From assembly GCF_020055675.1 (NCBI RefSeq), contig NZ_JAIPUS010000002.1, positions 1 to 64,000 of the forward strand: DNA of 64,000 bases, given 5' to 3'. The stretch comes from Marivita sp. Lineage in GTDB: Bacteria > Pseudomonadota > Alphaproteobacteria > Rhodobacterales > Rhodobacteraceae. Of the stretch, positions 26,825 through 35,708 are shown piece after piece; the first letter of the stretch is position 1; every line of letters begins with the position of its first letter. The notes beneath the pieces are model-generated. The model did no database searches. It saw only the letters and a list, made by a program, of their open reading frames with translations, and was not told where the DNA came from. The position numbers and the translations under genes were made by a program.

Positions 26825-27476
26825 CATGCAGCTTCCTTTTGCCCTTGCCGAAGAGCCCGACGCGCAGACCCGCGAAGCCGGGCGCAAGCTCTTTGCAGGA
26901 GAGGTCGACTTCCTCAAAGGTGTGGTCGCCATGTCTGGCTTGCCCGCAGATGACCGCATCGAAGTATGTTTTGCCGGACGGTCCAATGTCGGGAAATCCA
27001 CGCTCATCAACGCAGTGACGGGCCGCAAGGCAATTGCGCGGGCCTCGAACACGCCGGGACGCACACAGGAAATCAACTATTTCACGCTTGGTGATGCGCG
27101 CTACCTCGTCGATCTGCCGGGCTATGGATATGCCAATGCGCCGCTGCATGTTGTTGAAAAGTGGCAAGCGCTGCTCAAGCAATACCTGTCTGGCCGCGCT
27201 GGCCTGCGCCGCGCGTTCGTGTTGGTGGATGCGCGCCACGGGATCAAACCCGTTGATCAAGAGATCATGACCTTGCTCGACAAAAGCGCCGTAACCTTTC
27301 AAGTCGTGCTGACCAAGGCGGACAAGATCAAAGCGTCGCAGCGGGACGGCGTGCTGCAACAAGTGCGCGGCAAGCTGGCCCAACATCCGGCCGCCTATCC
27401 TGAACTGGTGCTGACGAGCAGTGAAAAGGGTGACGGCATCGCCACGTTGCGCAGCATCATCGCCGGGATCACCTGA
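26817..27476 (+). CDS. yihA: Ribosome biogenesis GTPase YihA/YsxC (EngB)
   Basis: 219 residues. Small essential GTPase that assists assembly of the 50S subunit. Seen: G1 GRSNVGKS (54-61), G2 region with the threonine in NTPGRTQEINYF (78-89), G3 DLPGYGYA (99-106), G4 TKADK near 170 and a serine-rich G5 (TSSEKGDG) near 200. The N-terminal 45 residues before G1 are normal for the family. Its start lies inside the end of the MOSC gene. Assignment is firm. The gap of 90 bases to argB shows no clear terminator, so argB may be cotranscribed. Confidence 0.95.
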   Translation: MSDMQLPFALAEEPDAQTREAGRKLFAGEVDFLKGVVAMSGLPADDRIEVCFAGRSNVGKSTLINAVTGRKAIARASNTPGRTQEINYFTLGDARYLVDLPGYGYANAPLHVVEKWQALLKQYLSGRAGLRRAFVLVDARHGIKPVDQEIMTLLDKSAVTFQVVLTKADKIKASQRDGVLQQVRGKLAQHPAAYPELVLTSSEKGDGIATLRSIIAGIT

Positions 27477-27566
27477 CGCGGACAGCGCAAATCGGCTTGC
27501 CTCTGCACGCCCGGTGTCGCACACAAGGCAGATGCCAGACCGCGTTCTGGCCGGGATTGCAAGTAG

Positions 27567-28436
27567 ATGAAAACCAGAACCATGAATCACGACTGGATCG
27601 CCACTGCTCGAACCCTGTCCGAAGCTCTGCCTTACATGCAGCGCTATGCCGGGTCGGTCGTCGTGGTGAAATTCGGCGGCAACGCCATGGGGGACGAAAC
27701 CGCGATGGCAGAATTTGCCCGCGATATCGTTCTGATGCGGCAGGTCGGGATCAACCCGATCGTGGTGCATGGCGGCGGCCCGATGATCAACGAGATGCTG
27801 ACCAAACTGGGCATCACGTCTGATTTCGTGCGCGGCAAACGGGTGACCGACAAAGCGACTGTCGAAGTGGTCGAGATGGTGTTGACGGGCCTCGTGAACA
27901 AGCGGATCGTCCAGGCCATCATGGACGAAGGCGGCCGCGCGGTGGGGCTGTCTGGCAAGGATGACGATCTCATGGTCTGCGAAGCGGACGACCCTGACCT
28001 GGGATTCGTCGGGCGCCCCGTCGAGATCAACCCCCAGGTCTTGCGCGATCTGTTCAAGGCCGGGATCATCCCCGTGGTGGCGCCGGTCGCGACCGGCATG
28101 CAGCCGAACGAAACGTTCAACGTGAATGGCGACACAGCGGCGGGCGCGATTGCTGGCGCACTCAAGGCGGACCGGCTTTTGTTGCTGACCGATGTCAGCG
28201 GCGTGAAAGACAGCAGCGGCGAGGTGGTGACGGCCATGACACCCGAAGAGGTGCGTGAGATGACGGCGGGCGGCATCATTGCCGGCGGCATGATCCCCAA
28301 GACCGAAACCGCGCTCAAGGCGATCGAGGACGGGGTCCGCGCCGTTGTCATTCTGGATGGGCGCGTGTCAAATGCCTGTCTTCTCGAACTCTTCACCGAG
28401 CATGGCGCCGGCTCACTGATCCGCCCGATCCAGTGA
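27567..28436 (+). CDS. argB: Acetylglutamate kinase
   Basis: 289 residues. ArgB phosphorylates N-acetylglutamate in arginine synthesis; cytoplasmic hexamer in organisms with arginine feedback. Seen: [12 protein letters not shown] (phosphate-binding lysine in KFGG), [15 protein letters not shown] (substrate glycines), [24 protein letters not shown] and the ATP-site lysine segment [19 protein letters not shown]. The N-terminal extension of about 28 residues before the kinase core ([20 protein letters not shown]) resembles the helix found in arginine-sensitive ArgB, so feedback inhibition is likely. ATG at 27567 or 27582 could be used. The last bases overlap the next gene's GTG. Confidence 0.95.
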   Translation: MKTRTMNHDWIATARTLSEALPYMQRYAGSVVVVKFGGNAMGDETAMAEFARDIVLMRQVGINPIVVHGGGPMINEMLTKLGITSDFVRGKRVTDKATVEVVEMVLTGLVNKRIVQAIMDEGGRAVGLSGKDDDLMVCEADDPDLGFVGRPVEINPQVLRDLFKAGIIPVVAPVATGMQPNETFNVNGDTAAGAIAGALKADRLLLLTDVSGVKDSSGEVVTAMTPEEVREMTAGGIIAGGMIPKTETALKAIEDGVRAVVILDGRVSNACLLELFTEHGAGSLIRPIQ

Positions 28437-29086
28437 GCCTTTCCGATCTTGATACAGCAGCCCGTCGCCTTGGGCTGGCCGTGCGCGGGGCCTTTCATCC
28501 CCAGGATGGGGACATGGCACCGGACTGGGCCGGAACACTGGTCATGCTCGGGCCGGATGAGCCGGACTTCTGGACGATCTTCACCGCCTCACCCGAATAC
28601 ATCGATGGTCGGGAACACCCCCTGGACAGGTGGTCCAAGCGGGTGACACCGATCTTGGCAAGCGCGTATCGCGGCGTAGGCATCTATCCCTATGACGGCC
28701 CGCCTTATGCGCCCTTCCTGAGATGGGCCGAACGAAGCGGGGTCTCCCGGCCGTCACCGGTTGCGCTTTTGGTACATGACACCGCAGGCTTGTTCATCAG
28801 CTTCCGGGCCGCGCTGGCTGTCCCCGAGCGCTTCGAATTGCCCGGGCCGTCGCCGTCCCCCTGCCACAGCTGCGCGGACCAGCCATGTGTCACGGCCTGC
28901 CCGGTCGGTGCCATGGCACCGGGCAAGGACTATGACGTGCCGGCCTGCATCGCGCATATCCGGTCTCCGGAAGGTGCAGCGTGCCGCCAGGGATGCCTTG
29001 TTCGGCGCGCCTGTCCCGTGTCGCAGCAGTTCGGACGCCTGGAGGAACAATCCGCTTTCCACATGCGCGCATTTTTGGGAGACTGA
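28433..29086 (+). CDS. Ferredoxin-type 4Fe-4S protein
   Basis: 217 residues with a GTG start at 28433 overlapping the argB stop (GTGA). Residues 1-130 have no recognised motif but include aromatic-rich segments ([25 protein letters not shown]). The C-terminal third carries a cluster-binding motif C144-x2-C147-x4-C152-x3-C156-P ([17 protein letters not shown]) and a second, spaced cysteine set C184-x3-C188-x5-C194-P. The second set resembles the one in QueG-like proteins, but the protein is much shorter than QueG and no cobalamin-binding region is seen. It could hold one or two [4Fe-4S] clusters and move electrons for an unknown partner. Function is not assigned. Confidence 0.8.
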   Translation: MSLSDLDTAARRLGLAVRGAFHPQDGDMAPDWAGTLVMLGPDEPDFWTIFTASPEYIDGREHPLDRWSKRVTPILASAYRGVGIYPYDGPPYAPFLRWAERSGVSRPSPVALLVHDTAGLFISFRAALAVPERFELPGPSPSPCHSCADQPCVTACPVGAMAPGKDYDVPACIAHIRSPEGAACRQGCLVRRACPVSQQFGRLEEQSAFHMRAFLGD

Positions 29087-29113
29087 CCGGAATTCAAAGA
29101 AAGGCGCGCTCCC

Positions 29114-29614
29114 GTGAAACGATTGATCCTCATGCGGCACGCGAAGTCGGACTGGTCGGCCAACGGTGACGATCATGACCGTCCATTGAACCGGCGGGGC
29201 GAAGCAAGCGCAGCCGCGATGCGCCAGTGGGTGCGCCGTCAGGGCTGGCTGCCGGACGAGGTTCTTTGCTCCACCGCAACGCGGACACGGCAGACGTTGA
29301 CGCTGCTTGGCCTGCCGGAGATCCCGACCCGTTTCGAGCGCGCGCTCTATCTGGCAGAGGCCAGCGACATCATTGCGGTCCTGCAAGGCGCGACGGCGGA
29401 GACGGTTCTGATCCTCGGCCATAATTACGGTATAGCGGACTGTGCAAGTGCCTTGGTCAGCCATCCGCCGGACCACCCGCGCTTCACAGATTACCCGACC
29501 TGCGCCACAAGCCTGATATCCTTCGATATCGCCGACTGGTCCAAGGTGACGCAGGGGACCGGACAATGCGAACACTTCGCCATCCCGCGCGAGGTGATAG
29601 CCGAAAACACCTGA
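29114..29614 (+). CDS. SixA-like histidine phosphatase
   Basis: 166 residues, GTG start at 29114. Member of the histidine phosphatase (phosphoglycerate mutase-like) superfamily: the RHA signature lies at residues 8-10 (LILMRHAKSDWS) with His9 as phosphohistidine, Arg and Glu partners in TATRTRQTL and ERALYLAE, and the second catalytic His in LILGHNYG near residue 100. The short length and RHAKSDW start match SixA, which removes phosphate from protein phosphohistidine. No phosphorelay gene is adjacent, so the target is unknown. It ends the plus-strand run and is followed by a strong two-way terminator. Confidence 0.85.
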   Translation: MKRLILMRHAKSDWSANGDDHDRPLNRRGEASAAAMRQWVRRQGWLPDEVLCSTATRTRQTLTLLGLPEIPTRFERALYLAEASDIIAVLQGATAETVLILGHNYGIADCASALVSHPPDHPRFTDYPTCATSLISFDIADWSKVTQGTGQCEHFAIPREVIAENT

Positions 29615-29638
29615 AGCGGCGCGCAGCCCCAAACGAAA

Positions 29639-29675
29639 GCGCCCCGGAGTCTTCCGGGGCGCAGTTTTACTTTTT
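29639..29675. terminator. Terminator between convergent sixA-like gene and aapP
   Basis: A perfect 10-bp stem GCGCCCCGGA/TCCGGGGCGC (29639-29648 with 29653-29662), loop GTCT, followed on the plus strand by AGTTTTACTTTTT. On the minus strand the stem is followed by TTTCGTTT, so it can serve both convergent transcripts. Confidence 0.88.
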
Positions 29676-29684
29676 CCCGGGAGA

Positions 29685-30458
29685 TCAGTGCCCCAGGATT
29701 TGGCTCAAAAACAGCTTGGTCCGTTCATTCTGCGGGTTGTTGAAGAATTCTTCGGGTTCGTTCTGTTCCACGATCTGGCCCGCATCCATGAAGATCACGC
29801 GATTCGCCACCTGCCGGGCAAAGCCCATCTCGTGCGTTACGCAGAGCATCGTCATGCCCTCTTCGGCAAGGCTGACCATCGTGTCGAGCACTTCCTTGAT
29901 CATCTCGGGGTCAAGCGCCGATGTGGGTTCATTGAACAGCATGATCCGGGGCCGCATGCAGAGCGACCGCGCGATGGCCACGCGCTGCTGCTGACCACCC
30001 GAAAGCTGGCCCGGATACTTGTTGGCCTGTTCCGGGATCTTAACCTTTTCCAGGAAATGCATCGCGGTTTCCTCGGCCTCGCGCTTGGGCGTCTTGCGCA
30101 CCCAGATCGGGGCCAGCGTGCAGTTTTCCAGGATGGTCAGATGCGGAAACAGGTTGAAGTGCTGGAACACCATCCCGACCTCGGAGCGGATCGTGTCGAT
30201 GTTCTTGATGTCGTTCGACAGCAATGTCCCGTCGACAGTGATCGACCCTTTCTGGTGTTCCTCCAAGGCATTGATGCAGCGGATCAAAGTGGATTTGCCA
30301 GACCCGGAGGGTCCCGCGATCACGATCCGTTCACCGCGATAAACCGACAGGTCGATGTCGCGGAGCACGTGGAACGTTCCGAACCACTTGTTCATGTTCT
30401 GGATCTGAATCGCCAGCTCATCCGAGACAGCCAATTGCGCAGGTGCAGGTTCAGCCAT
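29685..30458 (-). CDS. aapP: General L-amino acid ABC transporter ATP-binding protein
   Basis: 257 residues. ATPase of the polar-amino-acid ABC family: Walker [11 protein letters not shown]-loop [12 protein letters not shown], signature [15 protein letters not shown], Walker B ILLF replaced by the family-usual [14 protein letters not shown] (the normal Asp is Asn in FNEP), H-loop CVTHEM. The Asn in place of Asp before the catalytic Glu is seen in AapP/BztD-type proteins. It is the last gene of the aapJQMP operon and energises uptake of glutamate, glutamine, aspartate and related amino acids. The ATG at 30458 lies 11 bases after aapM. Also called bztD in Rhodobacter. Confidence 0.93.
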   Translation of the reverse strand: MAEPAPAQLAVSDELAIQIQNMNKWFGTFHVLRDIDLSVYRGERIVIAGPSGSGKSTLIRCINALEEHQKGSITVDGTLLSNDIKNIDTIRSEVGMVFQHFNLFPHLTILENCTLAPIWVRKTPKREAEETAMHFLEKVKIPEQANKYPGQLSGGQQQRVAIARSLCMRPRIMLFNEPTSALDPEMIKEVLDTMVSLAEEGMTMLCVTHEMGFARQVANRVIFMDAGQIVEQNEPEEFFNNPQNERTKLFLSQILGH

Positions 30459-30469
30459 TTTCGGCCTCC

Positions 30470-31765
30470 TTATCGGTGATCCGTGGCAAGCTGACGCTCA
30501 AGCCACTGTGAATATTTGGAAATGCTGAAGCAGACGATGAAGAACACGAAGACTGCAAAGCCCCAGAGTTCCCAATAGACGCCGTTCCATTCGGTCGATG
30601 CCAGGATCGGACCACGGATCATTCCCACGAGATCGAACATCGAAATCACCGATACAAGCGTGGTGTCCTTGAACAGCCCCACTGCAACGTTGACGATACC
30701 AGGGATCGAGATCTTCAAAGCCTGCGGCAGGATGATCAGGCGCATGGATTGCGCGTAGTCCAGCCCGAGACTGTCGGCCGCCTCGTATTGCCCACGCGGC
30801 AGCGCGGCCAGCCCGCCCCGGATCACCTCGGCGATATAGGCCGAGGCAAACATGGTGATCATGATGATGACCCTGAGCACAAGGTCGATGTTGGCATCCG
30901 GCGGGAAGAAGTAGGCCAGAACCACATTCGCCACGAAAAGAAGCGTGATAAGCGGCACGCCCCGAATGAATTCGATGAAGATCACGCAAATCCACTTGAT
31001 GATCGGCATGGAGGACTGACGACCCAGCGCCAGCAGAATCCCGATGGGCAGCGACAGCGACACACAGACCGTCCCGAGGATCATGTTCAGCATGAAGCCC
31101 CCGAGGTCGCGCGAGGGAACCGCCTCGAGCGCCAGGAAACCAGGCAGCAAGGATGGGATCAGTCCACCCGCCCATATCACGACAACAGCCGCCAAAAGAC
31201 CGGCCAGCATGCCCATGGCAAAGCTCTGGCGTTCAAACCGTTTGAAGGCGAAATACCCCGCGATGACCCCGATCAGAACCATGAGGGGAATCAATATGGT
31301 CCCGCCCCAGATCAGCCAGAAGGCAATGAAGGGATAGAGCCCCGTGAAGAACAGCATCTTGCGCGGCGCGGCCGGATAGAGAGCCGGTGCCAATGCAACG
31401 ATCAGAAAGACGAAGGCCAGCGTCGGGCGCCAGTATCCTTCGGACGGATACTTGAACCCGAACAGCAACTGGTTCCACCGTTCCGTCAGAACCGAGAAAC
31501 ACGCCCCGGTCGCGCCATCCAGCACCTCCCGACATTCGGCGAGAGAACTGGTGGACCAGATACCATTGGCGAACCACGGAAATGCTCCGGTCACGATCTG
31601 GTAGATGAAATAAAGCGACACGATCGTCAGGATCGAGTTGAACCAGCCTTTGAACAGGTTTTCCCGCATCCATTTGATCACCCCGGCCTCGGTGACGGGG
31701 GGGGCCTGTTCCGGCAGCATCGTATCCCGCACATAGGCGACGGACTGTGCATGTGTATCTGACAT
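30470..31765 (-). CDS. aapM: General L-amino acid ABC transporter permease AapM
   Basis: 431 residues, longer than ordinary amino-acid permeases because of an N-terminal extension with extra membrane spans, as in AapM/BztC. Eight or so hydrophobic segments are visible. The C-terminal half carries the ABC permease coupling motif: [20 protein letters not shown] followed by [20 protein letters not shown]. It pairs with AapQ in the inner membrane. The start is one base after the aapQ stop, so translation is coupled. It ends [14 protein letters not shown]. Confidence 0.93.
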   Translation of the reverse strand: MSDTHAQSVAYVRDTMLPEQAPPVTEAGVIKWMRENLFKGWFNSILTIVSLYFIYQIVTGAFPWFANGIWSTSSLAECREVLDGATGACFSVLTERWNQLLFGFKYPSEGYWRPTLAFVFLIVALAPALYPAAPRKMLFFTGLYPFIAFWLIWGGTILIPLMVLIGVIAGYFAFKRFERQSFAMGMLAGLLAAVVVIWAGGLIPSLLPGFLALEAVPSRDLGGFMLNMILGTVCVSLSLPIGILLALGRQSSMPIIKWICVIFIEFIRGVPLITLLFVANVVLAYFFPPDANIDLVLRVIIMITMFASAYIAEVIRGGLAALPRGQYEAADSLGLDYAQSMRLIILPQALKISIPGIVNVAVGLFKDTTLVSVISMFDLVGMIRGPILASTEWNGVYWELWGFAVFVFFIVCFSISKYSQWLERQLATDHR

Positions 31766-31766
31766 C

Positions 31767-32981
31767 TCAGCGCTCCTTCAGCCTGACGGAATTGTTGTAG
31801 ACGTTCATGATCGCCGAAATCGCGAGCGAAATGGCAAGGTAGAACAACATCAGCAGGAAGATGGCCTCGATCGCGCGACCCGTCTGGTTCAGGGTGATTC
31901 CGCCCAATGTGCCGGTCAGGTCCATGTAGCCCACCGCGATGGCAAGCGACGAGTTCTTCGTCAGGTTCAGGTATTGAGAGATCAATGGCGGCACAATGAC
32001 CCGCAGCGCCTGGGGCAGAACGACAAGGTTCATGATCCGCCCGGGACGCAGGCCAAGTGAGGCAGCCGCTTCGGTCTGGCCCTTGCTGACGGCAAGGATA
32101 CCCGCCCGCACGTTCTCTGCGATGAAGGCGGCGGTGTAGATCGACAGGGCAAACCACAGCGATATCAGCGAATTCCGCATGAAGATGCCGCCTTGGAAAT
32201 TGAACCCCGTCAATGCCGGGTATTCCAGGGTGATCGGCCGGCCGAGGACGAAATAGACGATGATCGTCGGGAGAAAGAAAATCGCGACGGAGGGCCAGAA
32301 CGTCTTTATGACCTGCCCACGATCGAACAGCGCTTTCTTGGCATAGCTGCGCAGCGCAAAAATCCCGGCGATCGACGCGAGAAACACGGCGATCACGATC
32401 CCCGAGAGCGGGCCGAAGATCGGTGCAGGCGAATAGAATCCACGCCCGGTGAAGGCGAAAGCCCCCAGCACCATCGTCGCTTCGGGATCGTCTCCGCGGA
32501 AATCGCGGGGTTGCGGCAGAACGGCGACAAAGATCGCCATGATGATCAGGATCCAGATCAAGACCGGGACGTTGCGGAAAATCTCGACATAGACGGACAT
32601 CAGTTGCCGCACCAGCCAGTTGTTGCTGAGGCGCAGGACACCGACAACAACCCCGATGATCGTTGCCATCAGGCACCCGAGAAGCGCGACCAGAAGCGTG
32701 TTGAGCACGCCAACCAATGAGGCCTGCCAATGCGTTGACTGGCTGGTGTAGGGGATCAATGTCTGGTTGATATCATAGCCCGCAGGTTCGCCGAGAAACT
32801 GGTAGGAGATATTCAATCCAGCAGCCTGGAGGTTGCTGATCAGGTTATACCCCAGATAAGCAAAGGCCATGATCAGCAAGAGCAACGCGACAAATTGGAA
32901 CGTGTATGACCGATAACGCGTGTCGTTTATCAGCATGGATAGCTGAAACGACCCCGACGGTGGGTCTGAAATCGAAGACAT
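31767..32981 (-). CDS. aapQ: General L-amino acid ABC transporter permease AapQ
   Basis: 404 residues, the second long permease of the transporter (BztB type). The N-terminus has one span (FVALLLLIMAFAYLGYNLI) and a periplasmic loop of about 60 residues before the core spans. The coupling loop ENVRAGILAVSKGQTEAAAS then LGLRPGRIMNLVVLPQALRV is intact. It forms a heterodimer with AapM. It lies 128 bases after aapJ, with an intrinsic-terminator hairpin between them that would reduce transcription of aapQMP relative to the binding protein. Confidence 0.93.
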   Translation of the reverse strand: MSSISDPPSGSFQLSMLINDTRYRSYTFQFVALLLLIMAFAYLGYNLISNLQAAGLNISYQFLGEPAGYDINQTLIPYTSQSTHWQASLVGVLNTLLVALLGCLMATIIGVVVGVLRLSNNWLVRQLMSVYVEIFRNVPVLIWILIIMAIFVAVLPQPRDFRGDDPEATMVLGAFAFTGRGFYSPAPIFGPLSGIVIAVFLASIAGIFALRSYAKKALFDRGQVIKTFWPSVAIFFLPTIIVYFVLGRPITLEYPALTGFNFQGGIFMRNSLISLWFALSIYTAAFIAENVRAGILAVSKGQTEAAASLGLRPGRIMNLVVLPQALRVIVPPLISQYLNLTKNSSLAIAVGYMDLTGTLGGITLNQTGRAIEAIFLLMLFYLAISLAISAIMNVYNNSVRLKER

Positions 32982-33062
32982 ATTGTTATCCCTGTTATCC
33001 CGGTATTTTTTTGGCGGCGCTTTTCGCGCTCTGATGCCGGACCGGAAGGCTTGTCGTTATTC

Positions 33063-33093
33063 AAAAAAGGGCGCGGAGTAACCCGCGCCCTTT
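33063..33093 (-). terminator. Intercistronic terminator/attenuator between aapJ and aapQ
   Basis: Read on the minus strand, a perfect 11-bp stem AAAGGGCGCGG/CCGCGCCCTTT (33083-33093 with 33066-33076) with a six-base loop runs into a T6 tract (33063-33068, partly shared with the stem). It begins 17 bases after the aapJ stop. It would end or slow most transcripts after aapJ and protect the aapJ message from decay, giving more binding protein than permease. Confidence 0.85.
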
Positions 33094-33109
33094 CTCTTGT
33101 CCGTTGATT

Positions 33110-34126
33110 TTAGCGGAAGGGCGGAGCGTACAGCAGGCCGCCATCGGTCCACTGTGCGTTCAGTCCGCGTGCAAGCCCGATCGGTGTGTTTTCACCGATG
33201 TTCTTTTCGAAAAGCTCACCGTAGTTGCCGCCGGCCTTGATTGCGCGCACGGCCCAATCGGCATCAAGTCCGAGCATGTCGCCCAATGTGCCTTCCGTAC
33301 CGAGCAGACGGTTGATTTCCGGGCTGTTCGTGCCGCTGGCCAATTCATCGATATTGGCCGATGTCACGCCCAGCTCTTCGGCTGCGATCAGCGCGTTCAG
33401 TGTCCAGCGCGCGACATCGCCCCATTCGTTGTCACCATGACGCACGAGCGGGCCAAGCGGCTCTTTCGAGATGATTTCGGGCAGGATCACGTGATCGCCC
33501 GGGTTTTCGAAGGCTGCACGCGTGGCGGCAAGACCCGAACTGTCGGTGGTGTAGACGTCGCACGCCCCTTCGAGATAAAGCGGCTGCGCTTCGGAGTTGG
33601 TTTCGATCGGGACCGGCTCGTAGTCGAGGTTGTTCTTGCGGAAGTAATCGGCAAGGTTCAACTCGGTCGTGGTGCCGGTCTGGATGCAGACGGTTGCGCC
33701 ATCAAGCTCCTTGGCGGAGGACACGCCCAGTTCCTTCGGAACCATGAAGCCCTGCCCGTCGTAGTAGTTGATGCCGACGAATTCAAAGCCAAGGTCCACA
33801 TCGCGCGAGAACGTCCATGTGGTGTTCCGTGCGAGCAGATCGATCTCGCCCGAAGCCAGGGCCGTGAAGCGCGTTTTACCGGTTGTCGGCACGAATTCGA
33901 CAGCAGTCGGGTCGCCCAGCACAGCCGCCGCAACGGCCCGGCATACGCCGACGTCAAAACCATCCCACTCGCCGTTGGCATTCGGCGCGGCAAATCCGAC
34001 GAGACCGGTGGTCACGCCGCAATTGAGCTGGCCGCGCGCCATGACATCATCAAGCGTGGCTGCTGATACAGCACCAGCCGATAGGCCAGCGGCAGTCATC
34101 ACGCCAAGAGTTGCAAGTTTTTTCAT
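33110..34126 (-). CDS. aapJ: General L-amino acid-binding periplasmic protein
   Basis: 338 residues. Sec signal peptide MKKLATLGVMTAAGLSAGAVS, cut near residue 22 (VSAATLDD). The mature protein is an SBP_bac_3 family binding protein: QLNCGVTTGLVGFAAPNANG, GFDVGVCRAVAAAVLGDP, VEFVPTTGKTRFTALASGEI and DLLARNTTWTFSRDVDLGFE are the usual amino-acid-binding segments. The long form (about 340 residues) with these motifs is AapJ/BztA, the periplasmic receptor for glutamate, glutamine, aspartate and asparagine. First gene of the operon; its ATG follows AGGAAGAGGTAATA, a good ribosome-binding site. Confidence 0.94.
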   Translation of the reverse strand: MKKLATLGVMTAAGLSAGAVSAATLDDVMARGQLNCGVTTGLVGFAAPNANGEWDGFDVGVCRAVAAAVLGDPTAVEFVPTTGKTRFTALASGEIDLLARNTTWTFSRDVDLGFEFVGINYYDGQGFMVPKELGVSSAKELDGATVCIQTGTTTELNLADYFRKNNLDYEPVPIETNSEAQPLYLEGACDVYTTDSSGLAATRAAFENPGDHVILPEIISKEPLGPLVRHGDNEWGDVARWTLNALIAAEELGVTSANIDELASGTNSPEINRLLGTEGTLGDMLGLDADWAVRAIKAGGNYGELFEKNIGENTPIGLARGLNAQWTDGGLLYAPPFR

Positions 34127-34229
34127 TATTACCTCTTCCTGTTAGCCCGCACCTTGAAGCGCGGTTATTGGACGAGCGAATTCACGCTCATACGACGAAA
34201 GTCGGGAGACCCCACTTCCAATAACAGCG

Positions 34230-34259
34230 ATTTTGCGAGGATTCAGTTCCATAGGTCAA
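34230..34259 (-). promoter_or_regulatory. Possible promoter of the aap operon
   Basis: On the minus strand TTGACC (34254-34259) is followed after 18 bases by CAAAAT (34230-34235), about 100 bases before the aapJ start. The -35 matches well, the -10 moderately. The region is more AT-rich than its surroundings. Confidence 0.3.
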
Positions 34260-34305
34260 GCGGATTAGCCTATTTTTTGGACAAGCCGCCCCACTTTGCG
34301 ATTTG

Positions 34306-35028
34306 TTACGACGTTGACTGCCCATCAATCAATCGCAGGAACACGTCGGCATGCAGAAATGCTGCCTGCTTGAGAAGCGCCATTTCCTGCGCTTCTTCAT
34401 CCGTGCCCCATTGTTCTGCCTGCCAAATCTCGTCCAGTTGCGAGATGGTCCACAAATCCTCGGCCCGGTGCAGACCTTCTTTGGCGGCGAAGCCGATGAC
34501 AAGCGACCCGCTGATCGACACGAGATCGGAAAATGCGGTCAATTGGAATGCACTCAGGTCATGGACGCGCCGCCGCAGCTCAGACAGGGCCGTCGCGTCC
34601 TGCGGTTCATGCATGACACCGACCCGCGGCTCGAGCCGCGCATTCAGGGTCTCTGCTGCCCAATCCAGCAGCGGGGTCCATTGGGTCTCCTGCCGGGCGA
34701 CCAGTTCATCCGGCGCATCAGCGCGATAACACAGCAGGTCACTGTCGCCATATTCGGCAATCATGTCGGCCACCTCCGCACGTTGCAGGGAGACCTTGTC
34801 GATGGCGGCATTCGCCGTGCGGGTAAACGGCATCGTGACCGGGTCGATCCGGTCCTCCTGAGCCGCGAATTCCGCGGCAATTCTTTCGGCGATGGCGTGG
34901 CTCGGAACCACGAGAAGAGCTTTTGCCGGGGTCCGCACCGGCCGGCCGTCCAACAGGACACCGTACCCGTCTTCGGTTTGCGTCGTGGTGGCATCCGTCC
35001 AGAAACGTTTCGGGGCCCATTCGCTCAT
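34306..35028 (-). CDS. ATP12-family F1-ATPase assembly chaperone
   Basis: 240 residues from the ATG at 35028 (MSEWAPKRFWTDATTTQTED). ATP12 proteins bind free alpha subunit of F1 during ATP synthase assembly in mitochondria and alphaproteobacteria. Typical segments: KRFW, GVLLDGRPVRTPAKALLVVP, PFTRTANAAIDKV, GDSDLLCYRADAPDELVARQ and the W-x-P-L-L-D-W motif (QTEWTPLLDW-like, here TQWTPLLDWAAE). The upstream extension of the frame is rejected because the ATG at 35028 overlaps the HAD stop as ATGA. It is last in a six-gene operon; F1 genes are not in this window. Confidence 0.92.
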   Translation of the reverse strand: MSEWAPKRFWTDATTTQTEDGYGVLLDGRPVRTPAKALLVVPSHAIAERIAAEFAAQEDRIDPVTMPFTRTANAAIDKVSLQRAEVADMIAEYGDSDLLCYRADAPDELVARQETQWTPLLDWAAETLNARLEPRVGVMHEPQDATALSELRRRVHDLSAFQLTAFSDLVSISGSLVIGFAAKEGLHRAEDLWTISQLDEIWQAEQWGTDEEAQEMALLKQAAFLHADVFLRLIDGQSTS

Positions 35029-35708
35029 GTCAGGTCTTCCATCCAGTTTTTCAGTGCAATGTCCAGATCGGCGGGGCTGTCCACAATGTGATCCGCGCCC
35101 GACAGATGCGCCGCGTCGTGATTGCCCCATGTCACCCCGATCGCGCGCGCCCCGGCAGCCTGCCCCATCTGAATGTCATAGAGGGTATCACCCACCATCA
35201 CTGCATGTGTCGCTTCTATACCGGTTTCCGAAAGTGCGGCGAGCAGCATGGCAGGATGCGGCTTGGAGGGGTGATGATCGGCAACCTGGGTCGCGTGAAA
35301 ATATCCTTCAAGCCCGTTTTGCGAGATGATCCGGTCCAGCCCCCGCCGCGACATACCGGTTGCGGCAGCCATCAGGATGTATGGCTCCAGTTTCAACCGG
35401 TCCAGAACAGCCCGCATGCCGGGAAAGAACATCGCACTGGCAGAGCTGCCATGTGCCGTATGCCGCGGCAGCGAGTGGCTTTTATACCGCTCGACAAGCG
35501 CGCGGCGTATGTCTTCGCCCTGATCCGGTGTCAATTGCGCCATTCCCTCTGGCAGGGACAGGCCGACGGATTGCACGATCGCCTCGCGCGGTGGCGCAGC
35601 CAAGCCAAGATCGGCAAAGGCCGCCGCCATTGACGCAAGAATATGGGCGCGGCTGTCGACCAGCGTGCCGTCCACGTCGAACACCACGAGACCGAGCGGT
35701 GGCGACAT
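35025..35708 (-). CDS. HAD-family hydrolase (phosphoglycolate phosphatase-like)
   Basis: 227 residues. HAD motif I is VVFDVDGTLVDS (Asp11 nucleophile, Asp13), motif II lies in MAAATGMSRRG, and motif III/IV in KPHPAMLL and VMVGDTLYDIQMGQAAGARA. The cap is a small helical C1 cap between residues 18 and 85. It resembles Gph-like phosphatases, but substrate choice in this group cannot be told from sequence. The ATG at 35708 shares its A with the preceding rluC-like stop (TGATG), and its own stop overlaps the ATP12 start. A TTG one codon earlier is not needed. Confidence 0.9.
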   Translation of the reverse strand: MSPPLGLVVFDVDGTLVDSRAHILASMAAAFADLGLAAPPREAIVQSVGLSLPEGMAQLTPDQGEDIRRALVERYKSHSLPRHTAHGSSASAMFFPGMRAVLDRLKLEPYILMAAATGMSRRGLDRIISQNGLEGYFHATQVADHHPSKPHPAMLLAALSETGIEATHAVMVGDTLYDIQMGQAAGARAIGVTWGNHDAAHLSGADHIVDSPADLDIALKNWMEDLT

